Source: Guyanagaster necrorhizus (Eukaryota; Basidiomycota; Agaricomycetes; Agaricales; Physalacriaceae). From it: a DNA stretch of 64,000 nucleotides. Made by a program: the position numbers and the translations under genes. The notes beneath the pieces were generated by a model. The model was not told the origin of the DNA, searched no databases, and was given only the letters and a program-made list of their open reading frames with translations. The DNA lies in contig NW_025064924.1 in the NCBI RefSeq assembly GCF_019112545.1, forward strand, positions 259,577 to 323,576, given 5' to 3'. Each line of letters starts with the position of its first letter. Positions within the stretch are counted from its first letter, which is position 1. Below are positions 49,380 to 61,689 of the stretch, one piece after another.

Positions 49380-52300
49380 GACTCTTACATCCTGAACCAT
49401 TCATGCAGTAACAGCCCTGATTGACAGTGGCTGCACAGGGAGTTCTATCAACCATGCTTTTGTTGACAAACACAAACTCCCAACCTAGGCTACTATGGCC
49501 TCAATCCCAGTTTACAATGCTGATAGAACCAAAAATCAGGCTGGTTCAATCACTGAATTCATAGAGCTCAGACTCACCATCAGCAATCACTCTGAATGAA
49601 TTGACCTAGCTATCACAGATCTTGGAACCAAAAAAGTCTTTCTTGGCCATGATTGGCTGATATGCCATAATCCACTGATTAATTGGAAAACTGGAAGAAT
49701 TATATTTGCAAGGTGTCAGTGTTAAAAAATCCCATTCAAGTTACCTGATGAAGATTCTGAGGATTGGTGAGATAAAGAGATAGAGGATGGAGAGACAATC
49801 CTAGCCATCGACCTGTAGTATAAAATACACATTCATGCCATTCACCACACAAACAACCTGGCTGCTAAAGCCAATGAGCACAAGGAGGAAAAGACCTTTG
49901 AAGAAATAGTGTCTGAATAGGTGTGCAACTTCAAGGACTTGTTTGAAAAAGAAAACTTCGATGAACTCCCAGAGCCAAAGCCCTGGAATCATGCAATTGA
50001 ACTAATCTCAAATGCTAATGCCAACCTGGATTGCAAAACTTATCTCCTTGGCAATAACAAACAACAGGAACTTGACAAGTTTCTGGATGAGAATTTATCC
50101 AGTGGATGCATTCAACTATTGAAATCTCTAATGGCATTGCCATTCTTCTTTGTAAAGAAGAAAGATGGCAAACTCTGACCAGTCCAAGACTACTGACAGC
50201 TTAATGAAATGACTATTAAGAACTGATACCCCCTTCCACTGATCTCTGAACTGATGGACAAGCTCTGAGGCACTAAGTATTACACTAAACTTGATGTTCA
50301 GTGGGACTATAACAATGTCTGCATCAAGGAGGGGAATGAATAGAAGGCTGCTTTCAGGACAAACCAGGGGTTATTTGAGCCAACCATTATGTTTTTCAGA
50401 CTCACCAATTCTCCAGCAACATTCCAGTGGATGATGAATGATATATTCAAAGATCTCATCACCACTAGAAAGGTCATCATCTATCTCAATGATATTCTAA
50501 TCATGTCAAAAATGAAGGAGGAGCACAGAAAGCTAGTGCAGCAAATACTAGCACTAATGAAGAAACATAAACTGTTCCTCAAGATGGAGAAATGTGAGTT
50601 CAAGGTGCTCAAGACAGAGTATCTTAGAGTCATCATTAGTGAGAGGAGTATCCACATGGATCCTGTCAAAGTGGCAGGAATGACAGAGTGGCCAGAACTT
50701 GCCAAAAGAAGAAGTTACAATCATTCCTCAGATTTATGAATTTCTATCGATGCTTCATTTGTGATTATAGCAGGATTGTCCAACCAATGACAAAACTGAC
50801 TGGCAATACTCCTTGGACTTGGAGGCTCTCTCAGCAGACAGCCTTTAATGACTTAAAGTGACAACTCACTGAGAATGTCGTACTTATGATCCTCACTCAA
50901 GAAGAGAAATTCCAAGTTAAAGCAGACTCTAATGAGAGAGCTATCAGCACCATACTCTCACAAGAGCAGGACAAGAAATGGCATTCTGTTGCATTCCTAT
51001 CCAAAGCACTCACAGTCACTAAACACAACTATAAGATCTACAACAAGGAACTTCTTGCTATCATAATCATCCTCGAAGAATAGTGACATTATCTGGTCAG
51101 AGCCACAGAGGTCTTTGAGATCTGGACAGATTATCAAAATCTCTGCTACTTCTGCCAACCTCAGAAATTGAATTGCCAACAAGCCAGATGGGTTATAGAA
51201 CTCAGCCAGTACTAATATACCCTCTATCACAAAGCAGGAATGGCTAACAAGAAGGCTGATCTGCTCAGCCAAAGGGCAGATCATGATCAAGGAGGGACTG
51301 ACAACAAGAAAGTGACATTATTATGTTCTGAACATTTCAGGGCCATGATAATGCCAACAGAGAAAGAGATTCATGAATGTATCAAGAGCATGACTCATGA
51401 CAACTACAAATAGAACTAACAAGTGGCCCCATCCCTTAATCACAAACAGGAAATGATGAAGGAAGGAGGATTGATCTGCTATGATGGGCAAATCTATATC
51501 TCTCAAGATCAAAGACTATGCAGTGAGATCATTGCCACTTGCCATGATCATGCCACTGCTGGTTATCCTGGCATCACTAAGACCAAGGAACTGGTATTAT
51601 GAGAGTACTGGTGACCTAAGATAGAAAATAATATTATTATATATATCAAGGCATGCAAAGTCTGCCAATAAGGCAAGTCATCAATGTAGACCTGAGCTGC
51701 ACCATTCTATCTGAATGAGGTTCCATCATCACCATAGACTCATATTTCTGTCGATATAATTACTAGATTACTAGACTGCAATAAGTATGATGCTATCATT
51801 GTTATAGTTGATTGATTCTCAAAAGCAATCATTCTGATTGCCTATTCAACTAAGCTGAATTTTGAAGGGTGGGCAAAAATCCTCTAAGATGAGGTCTATA
51901 TCAAATATGGCATACCACAGATAGTTATCTCAGACAGGAGACCACAATTCATCTCCAAGTTTTTAGATAACCTTTATCACCTCCTAAATATCAAATGCAA
52001 TGCATTAACCACCTATCACCCCCAAACTGATGGACAAACAGAGTACATAAACTAAAAAGTCAAAAAGTATCTCCATCTATTCATTAACTATCGACAAGAC
52101 AATTGGGTGGAATGGCTGGCTCTCACTGCCTTCCAACATAACAATCAGATTCACTCTGCAATGGGAAAAATGCCATTCTTTGTTAATTATGGATGGCATC
52201 CAAATGTCATGCAAACAGAATGATACCAAACTTTCACCCTCACTTCTATGGACTCTGCCATCATAATGATGAAGATCCATGCAGAAACCAAAGCATCTCT

Positions 52301-52810
52301 TGAAAAGGCTGCTACAATCATGAAAACTCAGTATGACAAACATCAGTGACTGACCCATAATTACTCCATTAATGATAAGGTATGGCTGAACACCATCAAC
52401 CTTCATTTGCCACATCCCAAATGCAAATTAGCAGACAAATGCACAGGCCCCTTCCCAATAACCTCAAAGGTCAGAGTAAGTGCATACAAACTCCAATTAC
52501 CTCTCACTTGGAAAATTCATGATGTCTTCAATGAGACACTGTTATTCCACTATATTGCACCAGTATTTCCTAACCAAGAATGACCCTCACCTCCACCCTC
52601 AGACCTTATCAATAATGAGGAACACTATGAAATCAATCAAGTCCTAAACTATAAATTGTGAAAAATCAGAGCAAAGAGAGGTGGGATGATGACCACAGTT
52701 GATTATCTGATTAGTTGGAAGGGTTATAGACCAGAATCCAATCAATGGGTAAACAAGAAACTCATGGATGCTGATAACACTATATGAGATTATGAATTAT
52801 CCCTAAATTA
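49380..52810 (+). pseudogene. Copy VI pol
   Basis: Protease ALIDSGCTGSSINHAFVDKH near 49415. RT about 50000-50740 with LTNSPATFQWMMNDIFKDLI and YLND near 50490, then KMEKCEFKVLKTEYL. RNase H about 50830-51290 (YKIYNKELLAIIIILEE). Integrase about 51500-52430. Chromodomain-like tail about 52640-52800 (TTVDYLISWKGYRPESNQW). The polypurine tract AAAGAGGGGGTAA precedes the LTR at 52845. Stops throughout, few frameshifts. Confidence 0.87.
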
Positions 52811-52844
52811 AGCCATCAGGATGATGGTCTTAAAGAGGGGGTAA

Positions 52845-53306
52845 TGTTATGATTTTCTTTTCTTTTTCTGAAATTAATCTCTATCTATGCTTAGTCAGGA
52901 CACTAGGATGAGTGCTTAAGACCATGGGATAAGGCTTGGTCATCACAAAGCCAAGTCCATCATTGTCTTTTGTTGCAATGATATTACCTGATAATGCACA
53001 ATCAACTTTTTATGTATGATAATAATGCTCAAGGACAATAAGCACTAGGACAGAGAAACACATAATAAGTATGTAGTATTATTAGCAGGCCTTGTACAGT
53101 ATTTAAGAAAGCTTACTCTTGCTGGTAATCCTCAGCTTTGAGCTAAAGTTTATTCCATCTCATTCTACTCTTGAGCTAGTCACACAAAGCCTTGAAGCAC
53201 AGAGAGTCAACACTGGTACAATAAGTGGACCCTAACAGAAGGCTCAAATGCAAAGCCATGTTAGTTTGTCATGTACTAGTTGATCACATGCAGCTTGAGT
53301 CTAACA
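52845..53306 (+). repeat. 3' LTR of copy VI
   Basis: 462 bp, TGTTATGATTTTC...GTCTAACA, followed by the duplication TGCAA. Predicted RNA start AGCTTTGAGCTAA at 53134-53146. Confidence 0.93.
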
Positions 53307-56300
53307 TGCAAGAAGTGCACAAAGCAAAGATTAAGAAATTCAAGATGGGAGATAAGACAGCCACCAAGTACTTTGATAAACTAGAGTGCCTTGCTAAACT
53401 CATCAGGATTCAGAATGATAGAGGCACTCAAGTGAGAAGCCCCATCTTCTTACATCAAAATGATTTCTAATATTGGCAAGTTCATTCTGAAGGAGTATGA
53501 TGAGTAAAAAAAGTATATCATCAAGATGTATAAAGAGCAGCAGCAACAGAGAGTGAAACAGACTAATTTACAGGAATACTGCAAGTTAGCTTCAACCACA
53601 AACTTAAAGCCTGAGAGTCAGACCAGCAAAACCAACACATCATCAGCAACTAGTACCTTGACCTATACAGCATAGAAGACAGGTACTAGATACATAAAAC
53701 CTGAGTTGAAGAAGTCATCAATAAAATAATTGAAGAGATGAAGAAGGCCAAGAGATACTAAGCATTAGAATAGCTTGATGAACTCTGGGGATCATGAAGA
53801 TACATTTGCTGAGCAAAGACCCCAGAGCAAGATCTAACCACTAAAGCTCAAATTGAAACACTTACAAACTGGTCAGTATATGCAGTCACCACCTTAATTG
53901 ACAGTAGCTGCACTGGCAGCTCTATCAACTGTGCTTTTATTAATAAGCACAATATTTCCACTAGGGCAACAGCCACTCTCATTCTAGTCTATAATGCAGA
54001 TGAAACCAAAAACCAAGCTAGCTCAATTACCAAATTCATTGAACTGCATCTGACAATAGACAATCACTCAGAACAGATCAATCTGGCTGTCACAGATCTA
54101 GAAACCAAAGAAGTGTTTTTGGGGTATAACTGGCTAATATAACTCAACCTGCTAGTCAATTAGAAGACTAAGCAGATTACTTTTACATGCCACAAGTGCT
54201 AGAAGCTCTTATTCAAGTTACCAGATAAGAACTCTGGAGATTGCTGAAATAAAGAGATAGAAGATAGAGAGACCATTCTCACTGTCAACCTCCAACAGAC
54301 ACTATATATCTGGGTGATGCATCACACAAATGATCTAGCAGCAAAGGCCAATACTAGAAAGAAGAAAAAAACATTTGAAAAAATAATCCTAGAATAGATC
54401 TACAACTATTGAGACTTATTTGGCAAAGAAAGTTTCAATGAACTACCAGACCTCAAACTCTGAAATCATGCAATTGAGCTGATTCCCAATGCCAACACTA
54501 ATTTTAACTGTAAAATCTACCTTCTCAGTGTCAATAAACAACAGGAACTAGACAAATTTCTGGAGGAAAACCTCTTCAGTGGGAGGATCTGACCATCAAA
54601 GTCTCCTATGGCATCACCATTCTTCTTTGTCAAAAAGAAGGATGAAAAACTCTGACCAGTCTAGAACTATCAGAAATTAAACAAAATAATGATTAAAAAT
54701 CATTATCCACTCTCTCTAATTTCAGAACTAATAGATAAACTCTGAGAGGCCTAGTACTATATTAAACTGGACATGTGATGGAGGCACAATAATATGTGCA
54801 TCAAGGAGGGGAGTGAATAGAAGGCAGCTTTTCAGATGAACTAAAGGCTATTTAAGCCTATGATAATATTCTTCAGGTTGATAAATTTACCTATGATATT
54901 CCAGTGGATGATGAATAATATCTTCAAGGATCTCATCACTATTGAGAAGGTCACTATTTATCTGGATGACATTCTTATCATGTCCAAAGACCAAAAAGAA
55001 CATCAATAACTAGTCTAAAAGGTGTTGGATCTAATAAAGAAGCACAAACTGTTTTTCAAAGTGGAGAAATATGAATTTGAAGTCTTGGAAACCAAGTACT
55101 TGAGAGTTATTATCAGTGAAGAAAGTATATGAATGGACCCCATCAAGATAGCCAGAGTGAAGAAATGGCCAGAGCCAATGAAGAAAAAGAAACATTAATT
55201 CTTCTTAGGATTTACCAACTTCTACCACTAATTCATCAGAGACTACAGCAAAATCATATACCTCATGACTCAGTCAACAGAGAATGCACCATGGACCTGA
55301 GGAGTTTTTCAACAAGACAATATAGCCACAAGCTATGCTGCTCCATCCAAATAAGATTCTAACATTCTCATGGACCTATATTTCAGTGGATATAATTACT
55401 GATTTACTGAAATGTAATAGCTACAACACTATCATCATCATTATCAATTAATTCTCAAAGGCAATCATTCTGATCACATGCTTGATAAAACTAACATCAG
55501 AAGAATGGGCAAAAATTCTGCATGATGAAGTCTATGTCAAATATAGTATACCTCAAGTTGTTATTTTGGACTGAGGACTACAATTCATCTCTAAGTTTCT
55601 TGATGATCTCTATTGCCTTTTCTATATTTAATGAAACACCTCCACAATATACCATCCACAGACTGACAGACAAATAGAGCAAACTAATCAAGAGATTAAA
55701 AAATATCTCCATCTATTCATCAACTACCACTAATACAATTAGATAGAATGGCTTACTCTTACAGTCTTTTAGCATAATAATTGAGTTCATTCTGCAACTG
55801 GCAAAACCCTCTTCTTCATCAATCATGGCTGACACCCTAATATTTCTCAGACTAAACATATCTATACTATGATGCTTGCCTCATCTGACTTTACTTCAAC
55901 TATGTTCAAGATTCATGATAAAACTCAGATCACTCTTGAAAAGATGGCTATTACTATAAAAAGACAATATGACAAATACTGCACTTCTGTTCAAATATAT
56001 AACATTAATGACAAAGTATAGTTGGACACTATAAACCTCCACCTTTCTCATCTGAAACAGAAACTGGCCAACAAATGCACTGATTCTTTTCTTATTCTTG
56101 CTAAAATTGATGCCTCCACCTATCACTTATGCCTCTCATTCACATGAAAAATTTATGATATCTTTAATGAATTGCTCTTAACACTCTTTATTGCTCTGGT
56201 ATTTGTGAATCAGAAATAGTCTCTACCTTCTCTATCTGACTTAATCAATGATGAGAAACATTATAAGATTAATCAAGTATTAAATTATCAACTCTATAAA

Positions 56301-56480
56301 GTACAGGCCTATGGCAGAGGCATGACAACAACTGTGGATTATTTGATTAGTTAAAAGGGCTATAGTCCTGAATCTAACCAGTGGATAAATGAAAAATAAA
56401 TAAATGCAGTAGATGCTATATATAACTACAAATTATCTCTAAATTAAGCTATTAGAACAATGATCTTAAGAAGAGGGTAA
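53307..56480 (+). pseudogene. Copy IV gag end and pol (internally deleted)
   Basis: Resumes copy IV Gag (EVHKAKIKKFKMGDKTATKYF). Near 53700 it jumps past the zinc-knuckle region to the linker before protease (53880, TLIDSSCTGSSI). RT about 54390-55250 keeps IYLDDILIMSK near 54960. Near 55322 it jumps from the RT/RNase H border into integrase, so RNase H and the integrase zinc finger are missing. Chromodomain-like tail near 56240-56440. Dense stops. Non-functional. Confidence 0.82.
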
Positions 56481-56940
56481 TATTATGATTTTTCTATCTT
56501 TTTTCTATTTTAACCCCTATTTATGCTTAGTCAGAGCATCTAAACTAGCACTTAAAACTGTGAGAGCAGCTTAATCAGTACGATAAGCTGAATCCATTAT
56601 TATCTTTTAATGCAACTATGACACTCAATAACATATAATAGTTCTTTTATAGGTAGTAATAATGCTTAAAAACAATGAGTACAATGACTTGGACAGACAC
56701 AATAAGTAGTAGTAGTATATTTATCTTAATGAACATGTATATAAGTAGGACAGCTCTTGCTGGTATAACCCCAGCTTTGAGCTAAAGTTTGTTTTTCACC
56801 ACTTTATCTCAAACCACTTATAAACAGCCTTGAAGTATAACACCAAACAAATACATACAGTAAATCTGAGCATGACTGTATAAACACAATACAGTGCTCA
56901 TTTATCATATGTTTAGGTCACATGCAGCTTGGGCTTAACA
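56481..56940 (+). repeat. 3' LTR of copy IV
   Basis: 460 bp; first bases TATTATG (from TGTTATG), ends GGGCTTAACA. TATATAAG at 56738-56745 and predicted RNA start AGCTTTGAGCTAA at 56773. A polypurine-like AAGAAGAGGGTAA precedes it. Confidence 0.9.
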
Positions 56941-56945
56941 AAATG

Positions 56946-58678
56946 TGGCTAAATGCTGATACACTTTTAGAGCTAAATAAAATGAAATAAACAGAATTGT
57001 ATACTATAAAGTATACCTCATACTCAAAGGCTTCTCTCAGATATATAGTATTGACTTCTATAAAACTTTTGCTCTAACTGTCTAACTCACAACCCTTCAC
57101 ATCCTATTATATGTCACAGCAAGTAAGAGCTTAGCAATCCAACAGGCTGATGTTAAAAATGCCTATCTGCAAGCAGAGCTTAAGAAAACCATCTATATGG
57201 AACTCCCTCTCATGTATGACATGTTTCAAACTATTCTCAAGCACTTAAAGAGCAAGCAGCTAATATGCAAGCTTCTCAAATCACTCTATGGCAGCTGTCA
57301 GAGCATAAACAAGTGATACAACAAGTTAAAAGGTGTCTTTACATAGTTAGAGTATCAAGTATGCAAGTCAGATAAATCTGTGTTCTACAGATTTATTGGC
57401 AACAAATACACTATTATTGCTGCTGCTACCAATGACCTCACTATCATAGCAGACTCAGATGACTCTGCAACTCTCATCAAGAAGCAGCTAAGCAAGCACT
57501 TCAAAATGACTAATCTTAACACTCTTTACTGGCTACTTGGTATTGACATAAAACATGATCTGACTGCATGAACCATCATACTAGACCAGTGGAGACACAT
57601 TGACATGATAGTCAAAGACATGAGTCTAGAAGATGCCAGAACAGTCACAACACTATTTGAGTCTGAAGTCAATCTCAGCTATAATTCATCTTTCATCTCA
57701 AAAATTGTCCTATTCCCGTATGAGCAGAGCTAATACTGAATAGCCATAAGCAAGCTAATGTATGCAATGCTCAGAACATATCCCAACATTACATTTGCAG
57801 TTACCACTCTCTTCTGCTATATGGATAAGCTAAGAATGACCCACTGGCGTGCTGCTATTCATGTCTTCAAGTATCTAAAGGAGACAATTCATCTTGCACT
57901 CATACTTGGTGGCAAAAATGCATCTCTAACTGGATACACAGGTGCTGATTGAAACTCACAGACACACAGATATTTGATTTTTGGCTATGCCTTCTTTGTC
58001 AGAATCAGGACTATCTCATGGAGTTCTAAGAAGCAATCAATTATCACAGTATCTACAACAGAATCAGAGTATGTTGTGATAACTCACTTATTAAAAGAGC
58101 TGCTCTAAATATAAAAGATATTCATAGAGCTTATCTGCCAGCTTATCAGCCTCACAACCCTCTTCTTAGACAATCAGAGCACTATATGGCTCACCAAAGA
58201 CTCTACATTCCATGCCAGAACCAAGCATATTGATATACAGTTCTATTTTGTGCATTAGACAGTTAGCCTTAGATAAGCTGACCTCAAATACTGCTCCACC
58301 AATGATATGATTGCTGACATCTTCACCAAATCACTGGCTCAAGTCAAGCTAGAGAGATTTTGCATACTATTAGGCCTTGCATAGATCAAATGGTTGAGCT
58401 TAAGAAGGAGTGTTGAGAGTATGAGCCATGACCACAGATACAATCATACAGACTTCAAATTAGTTACTGATTTTAGAAATTTTTACTATTAGTATAGCCA
58501 TACATCTTAGTGACTTACTGCTTGCTAAGATGTGAGTATATTACATCTATTTATACTGTACCTTACTGATCTATAGTAGATATATCTATTTTCTTGCTTC
58601 AGGCTAATCCTCATTGCCCTTGTGTCACTACAGTCTCACTACTGTGTCCTTCCAGGTTCTCAGATCCACTGCTCAACA
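56946..58678 (+). mobile_element. Ty1/copia retrotransposon, 3' part
   Basis: Plus-strand RT and RNase H of a Ty1/copia element, decayed. Recognisable: QQADVKNAYLQAELKKTIYM near 57140, SLYGSCQS, TNDLTIIADS in the position of the catalytic YVDD region near 57430, LYWLLGIDI, TGYTGAD near 57940, STTESEYVVITHLLKELL near 58050 (the classic RNase H TEAEY block), ARTKHIDI, and the C-terminal DIFTKSLAQVKLERF near 58320. The 5' part (gag, protease, integrase) is absent; the left end abuts the copy IV LTR. Two CpGs survive near 57717 and 57848. Confidence 0.88.
58411..58678 (+). repeat. 3' LTR of the Ty1/copia element
   Basis: 268 bp beginning TGTTGAGAG and ending CTCAACA, with a perfect 7-bp inverted end (TGTTGAG/CTCAACA). 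It is preceded by the purine tract AAGAAGGAG right after the pol end. Confidence 0.85.
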
Positions 58679-58739
58679 GATGTTTCATGATTTCTAGAAG
58701 TAGAAAAGATTATAGAGAAAGAAAAGTTTAATATTAAGC

Positions 58740-60700
58740 AGATGAGCTTCTATTTTGATAGAATCTAAGATGATACTGAGATATTCAATGACAGTAGCTG
58801 GAACATCATTTTTAGAGGGCTTGAATTATAGGCCAAGTTGTTTTCCAAGAACTGGCATCTGATTTAGAGCCTTTTGAACTGTATTATAAGAATGCTCAAA
58901 TGAGAAAATTCTCAAGAAGTTGTCAAGGTAATATCAGATATATGCAAGGATATAGTGCTATATGATCTAATACAGAGCCTCTGCAAACAAGTTGAATATA
59001 TAAGATGCTGAATGAAGACTAAAGTATAGGACAAGATCATAATAGAACTTGCTAGCCTATGTGAAACTCAGAAGATGCCAATCTTCTAGTCAGACAGGAA
59101 TCTGACAGAATGCTTGCTCTAAATCAAGTTTGACTATCAGTGAACTAGATTCAGATGTGATAAGATCATTGACAGCTTTGCTGAACATATCATAGATAAT
59201 AGAAGCCTCAGAGTCAGGAATGCCATCATTCACAGATAACTCACATGGCTATAAAAGATGAAATATGCAGCAGATTTTGCTATGATGCTTACAAGTGACT
59301 GCATCTTGTGACAAAAAGCAAAAATATAGTAGTGGTGGTATGTTAAAAGGCCTACAAGTGCAGCCAGTGACAACTTGAGCTATAATATCAGCTGTGATAG
59401 TTGTAAGATATTTTAATACAGTGCAAAGATTGAAGCATATCTGAATGTGATTGTGATTCTCACTGTATCCAATATTTATACTATGATACATGATATTTAT
59501 TATAGTTTATATAAAGTCTCAGTCAGAATAATTGTATAAGCAGTAATTTCATGTGAATGCATTGAGAGAAGAAGTGACTGATGATTACAAGATTGAGTTT
59601 AAAATTAGAGGAGACTGATTAGTGTAAGAACAGATGTTAGAGCAATTTAGAGAAATAAGAAATGTAAATGTAAAAAGATGAAAATGTGAAAGTGAGAAAA
59701 TGTCTGAAAATAATGTAACCAATTGATAAATGATATTCTCACCAGGACTCAGATTCAGATGAGAGTTTGATGAAGAGTGACTTACTTCTCCAGAGATCTA
59801 GATGGTTTTATAAGCATGCACACTATGATCTGTCTTTTCACAAGTGAAACAGATATGCTGACAGCCCCAAGAACATTGTGCTCTGATACATCTGCCAGGA
59901 TTAAAGTTGTAGTATAGTACAGTCACATAATTTGTAGGCATAGATTTTTTCATCATAGCAGAAGAGGTTTTGGTCTTTTTATAAAAAAAAGTGTTCATTT
60001 CAAAGTTCAAGATTAATCCTCTCTCAGCCTCTATAGTCACTATCAATTATTTCACATCACCACTTAATAAAGAATACCATATGATAAGAGACAACTGCAT
60101 ACTATTTATATTCAGAAGCAATTTTTTCAGATGAGCAATATAGTAAAAGAGCTGAACTGTAAATAAAGAGAATATCACAATCAGTTAGCAATGTGCAATA
60201 AGAATAGAGAAATAGATGATTAGAGACATAGTGATAGAATTGAGTGTCTTATACTCCTTGAAAGATGCATTATTATTTGACAATTCAAGAGTGATACTGT
60301 TGAGCTTGAGAATTTTCTATTCAGCCTTATCATGATATCATAAATCAAGCTTGTACAGACTAGAGCATCAAAGCTCATGTTGGATAATAGAAGTAATTGT
60401 GGCTGCCTTGACTTTGAAAAAAAGAGTGAAAAATAAATTAGACATACCAGCTACAGAATTTCTCATGAAAGGATTTAACCACTGAGCAGGATTAGGCTAC
60501 TGCTGTAATAGCTGATGAAGCTGTTGGAGTTGAAGTGAAGACTGTGCCTGAGACTTAGATTGTTCTTGAGGCTGTGATTGTACAGTGCCAAGAGAGCTAT
60601 GACTAATGTTTTCAGCTTATTGAAAGCCTTGAGAGTAACTGATGTAGTTGTAGTTGATTCTGATATAGTGAGAGATGGTAAAGGAGGAAGTAGTAGCAGT
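58740..60700 (-). mobile_element. Tyrosine-recombinase-type retroelement (DIRS/Ngaro-like) Gag and RT
   Basis: Minus strand, decayed. RT parts: HSINIGYS, CRPFNIPPLLYF near 59340, ELSVNDGIPD near 59230, LIVKLDLEQAFCQIPV near 59130, KFYYDLVLYFSLHSASYIFN near 59030, and YLDNFLRIFSF near 58920 in place of YxDD. These blocks, with NIGYS and SVNDGIP before the palm, are typical of DIRS-like rather than LTR elements. Upstream, near 59900-59830, a CCCH/CCHC-like segment (FNPGRCIRAQCSWGCQHIC) matches their Gag C-terminus. The glutamine-rich stretch near 60500-60570 fits Gag. No recombinase domain is present; the copy ends at the copia LTR. Confidence 0.75.
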
Positions 60701-61175
60701 TTTAAAGGGTCAAGAAATCCAGAAATACTGTTTTCTGAATAGCAAGGAGTATGATATAAACTCTGAATAGAATGTTTGTCTCTAGGTTAAGAGTTCTGAT
60801 TTGAGATCAGAGTAAAATTTTTTTATCTATATGATAAATTATACTATGAGCAGTGAGCATGAGGGTGAAGAATCCTGCTGCTTGCTGGTCTGTATATAAA
60901 GAAAACTGGTGTAAGACAAATATCAAGATATTAAGCTAATAAAACAAAGAAAAGACAATAAAAGACAATAATATGAGACATGAATGTAATTCAGAAAAGA
61001 CAATAAAATATAGTGATAAGATAAGATGTATCAATCATGCATTGACTCTGAACAAACTATTGCCTGTTCATCAAACTTTTCCAAATATTAAAAATATATT
61101 AAAAAAGTAAATAATTATAGAATTCAATATTTTAAACTATAATATTAAATTCTTCTATGCAGTATTATAGATTCT
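60701..61175. other. AT-rich, no recognised feature
   Basis: Possibly the 5' part of the DIRS-like element. It contains ACAATAAAA-type short repeats around 60950-61010 and an AT-only stretch near 61080-61150. No CpG and no gene seen. Confidence 0.35.
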
Positions 61176-61517
61176 TGTTACATGCTGCCAGCCTCACTTC
61201 ACATCAACTTCAACTTAGAATTCAATTAGACATCTAACAAATTCTGCTAGCCTTTAGCTATTCTCTATTTTCTATTTATTTCACATCTATATTTCACATT
61301 CTAGTATCTAGACTCCAAACATGATAGCAAATGGTTGATACCAGAGTCTAGTGGATCTGACTGAGAATTAGCTACTATTAGTATATAAAGCATATATAAG
61401 TACTCAGTAGCTATTGGCAGTAGAATAAAGAGTTGTATTCAGAAAGAGAGAGATAGGAAGATAAATTGTAGTTTATATATAATAGATACTTATATACTAG
61501 TATTCTAATGAATAACA
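61176..61517 (+). repeat. A-like LTR (probably solo, diverged)
   Basis: Begins TGTTACATGCTGCCAGCC, aligns with the first half of the family A LTR (CACATCTATATTTCACATTC, then GAATTAGCTACTATTAGTAT and a TATATAAAG box), then diverges and ends near ATAACA at 61517. No matching duplication or partner LTR found, so the boundaries are uncertain. Confidence 0.55.
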
Positions 61518-61689
61518 TGTGTGAGTAAGACAAATAATAAAGGTAATAATGATAAAAACAATCTAAAGAAAGTAATTAATGGAAATGATGTGATAGACTT
61601 GACTAAGGCATCTTATGAAAGATAATGAATGCATGCAGTGATACAAAATCCTCTACATCCTATACTAACTTCAATTTTCAGCCTTTAGG

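Larger units (their letters stand above)
37065..53306 (+). mobile_element. Ty3/gypsy chromovirus, family B, copy VI (interrupted)
   Basis: A complete plus-strand element, 8,260 bp without the nested family A element. LTRs are 37065-37526 and 52845-53306, both 462 bp. Perfect target duplication TGCAA (37060-37064 and 53307-53311), inside Gag of copy IV. It is interrupted within its own N-terminal Gag by family A (38808-46784). Better preserved than copies II-V, but stops are frequent. Confidence 0.93.
24105..56940 (+). mobile_element. Ty3/gypsy chromovirus, family B, copy IV (interrupted)
   Basis: Plus-strand element starting inside the chimeric LTR. Internal parts: 24283-26389, 36354-37064 and 53307-56480, with 3' LTR 56481-56940. 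It is interrupted by copy V (duplication CTGGT/CTAGT) and copy VI (duplication TGCAA). Gag reads on across both nested elements. It also carries a 247-bp inverted pol segment (36531-36779) and two internal deletions near 53700 and 55322. The five bases after the 3' LTR are AAATG, unlike the CAATG before copy III. Confidence 0.85.
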
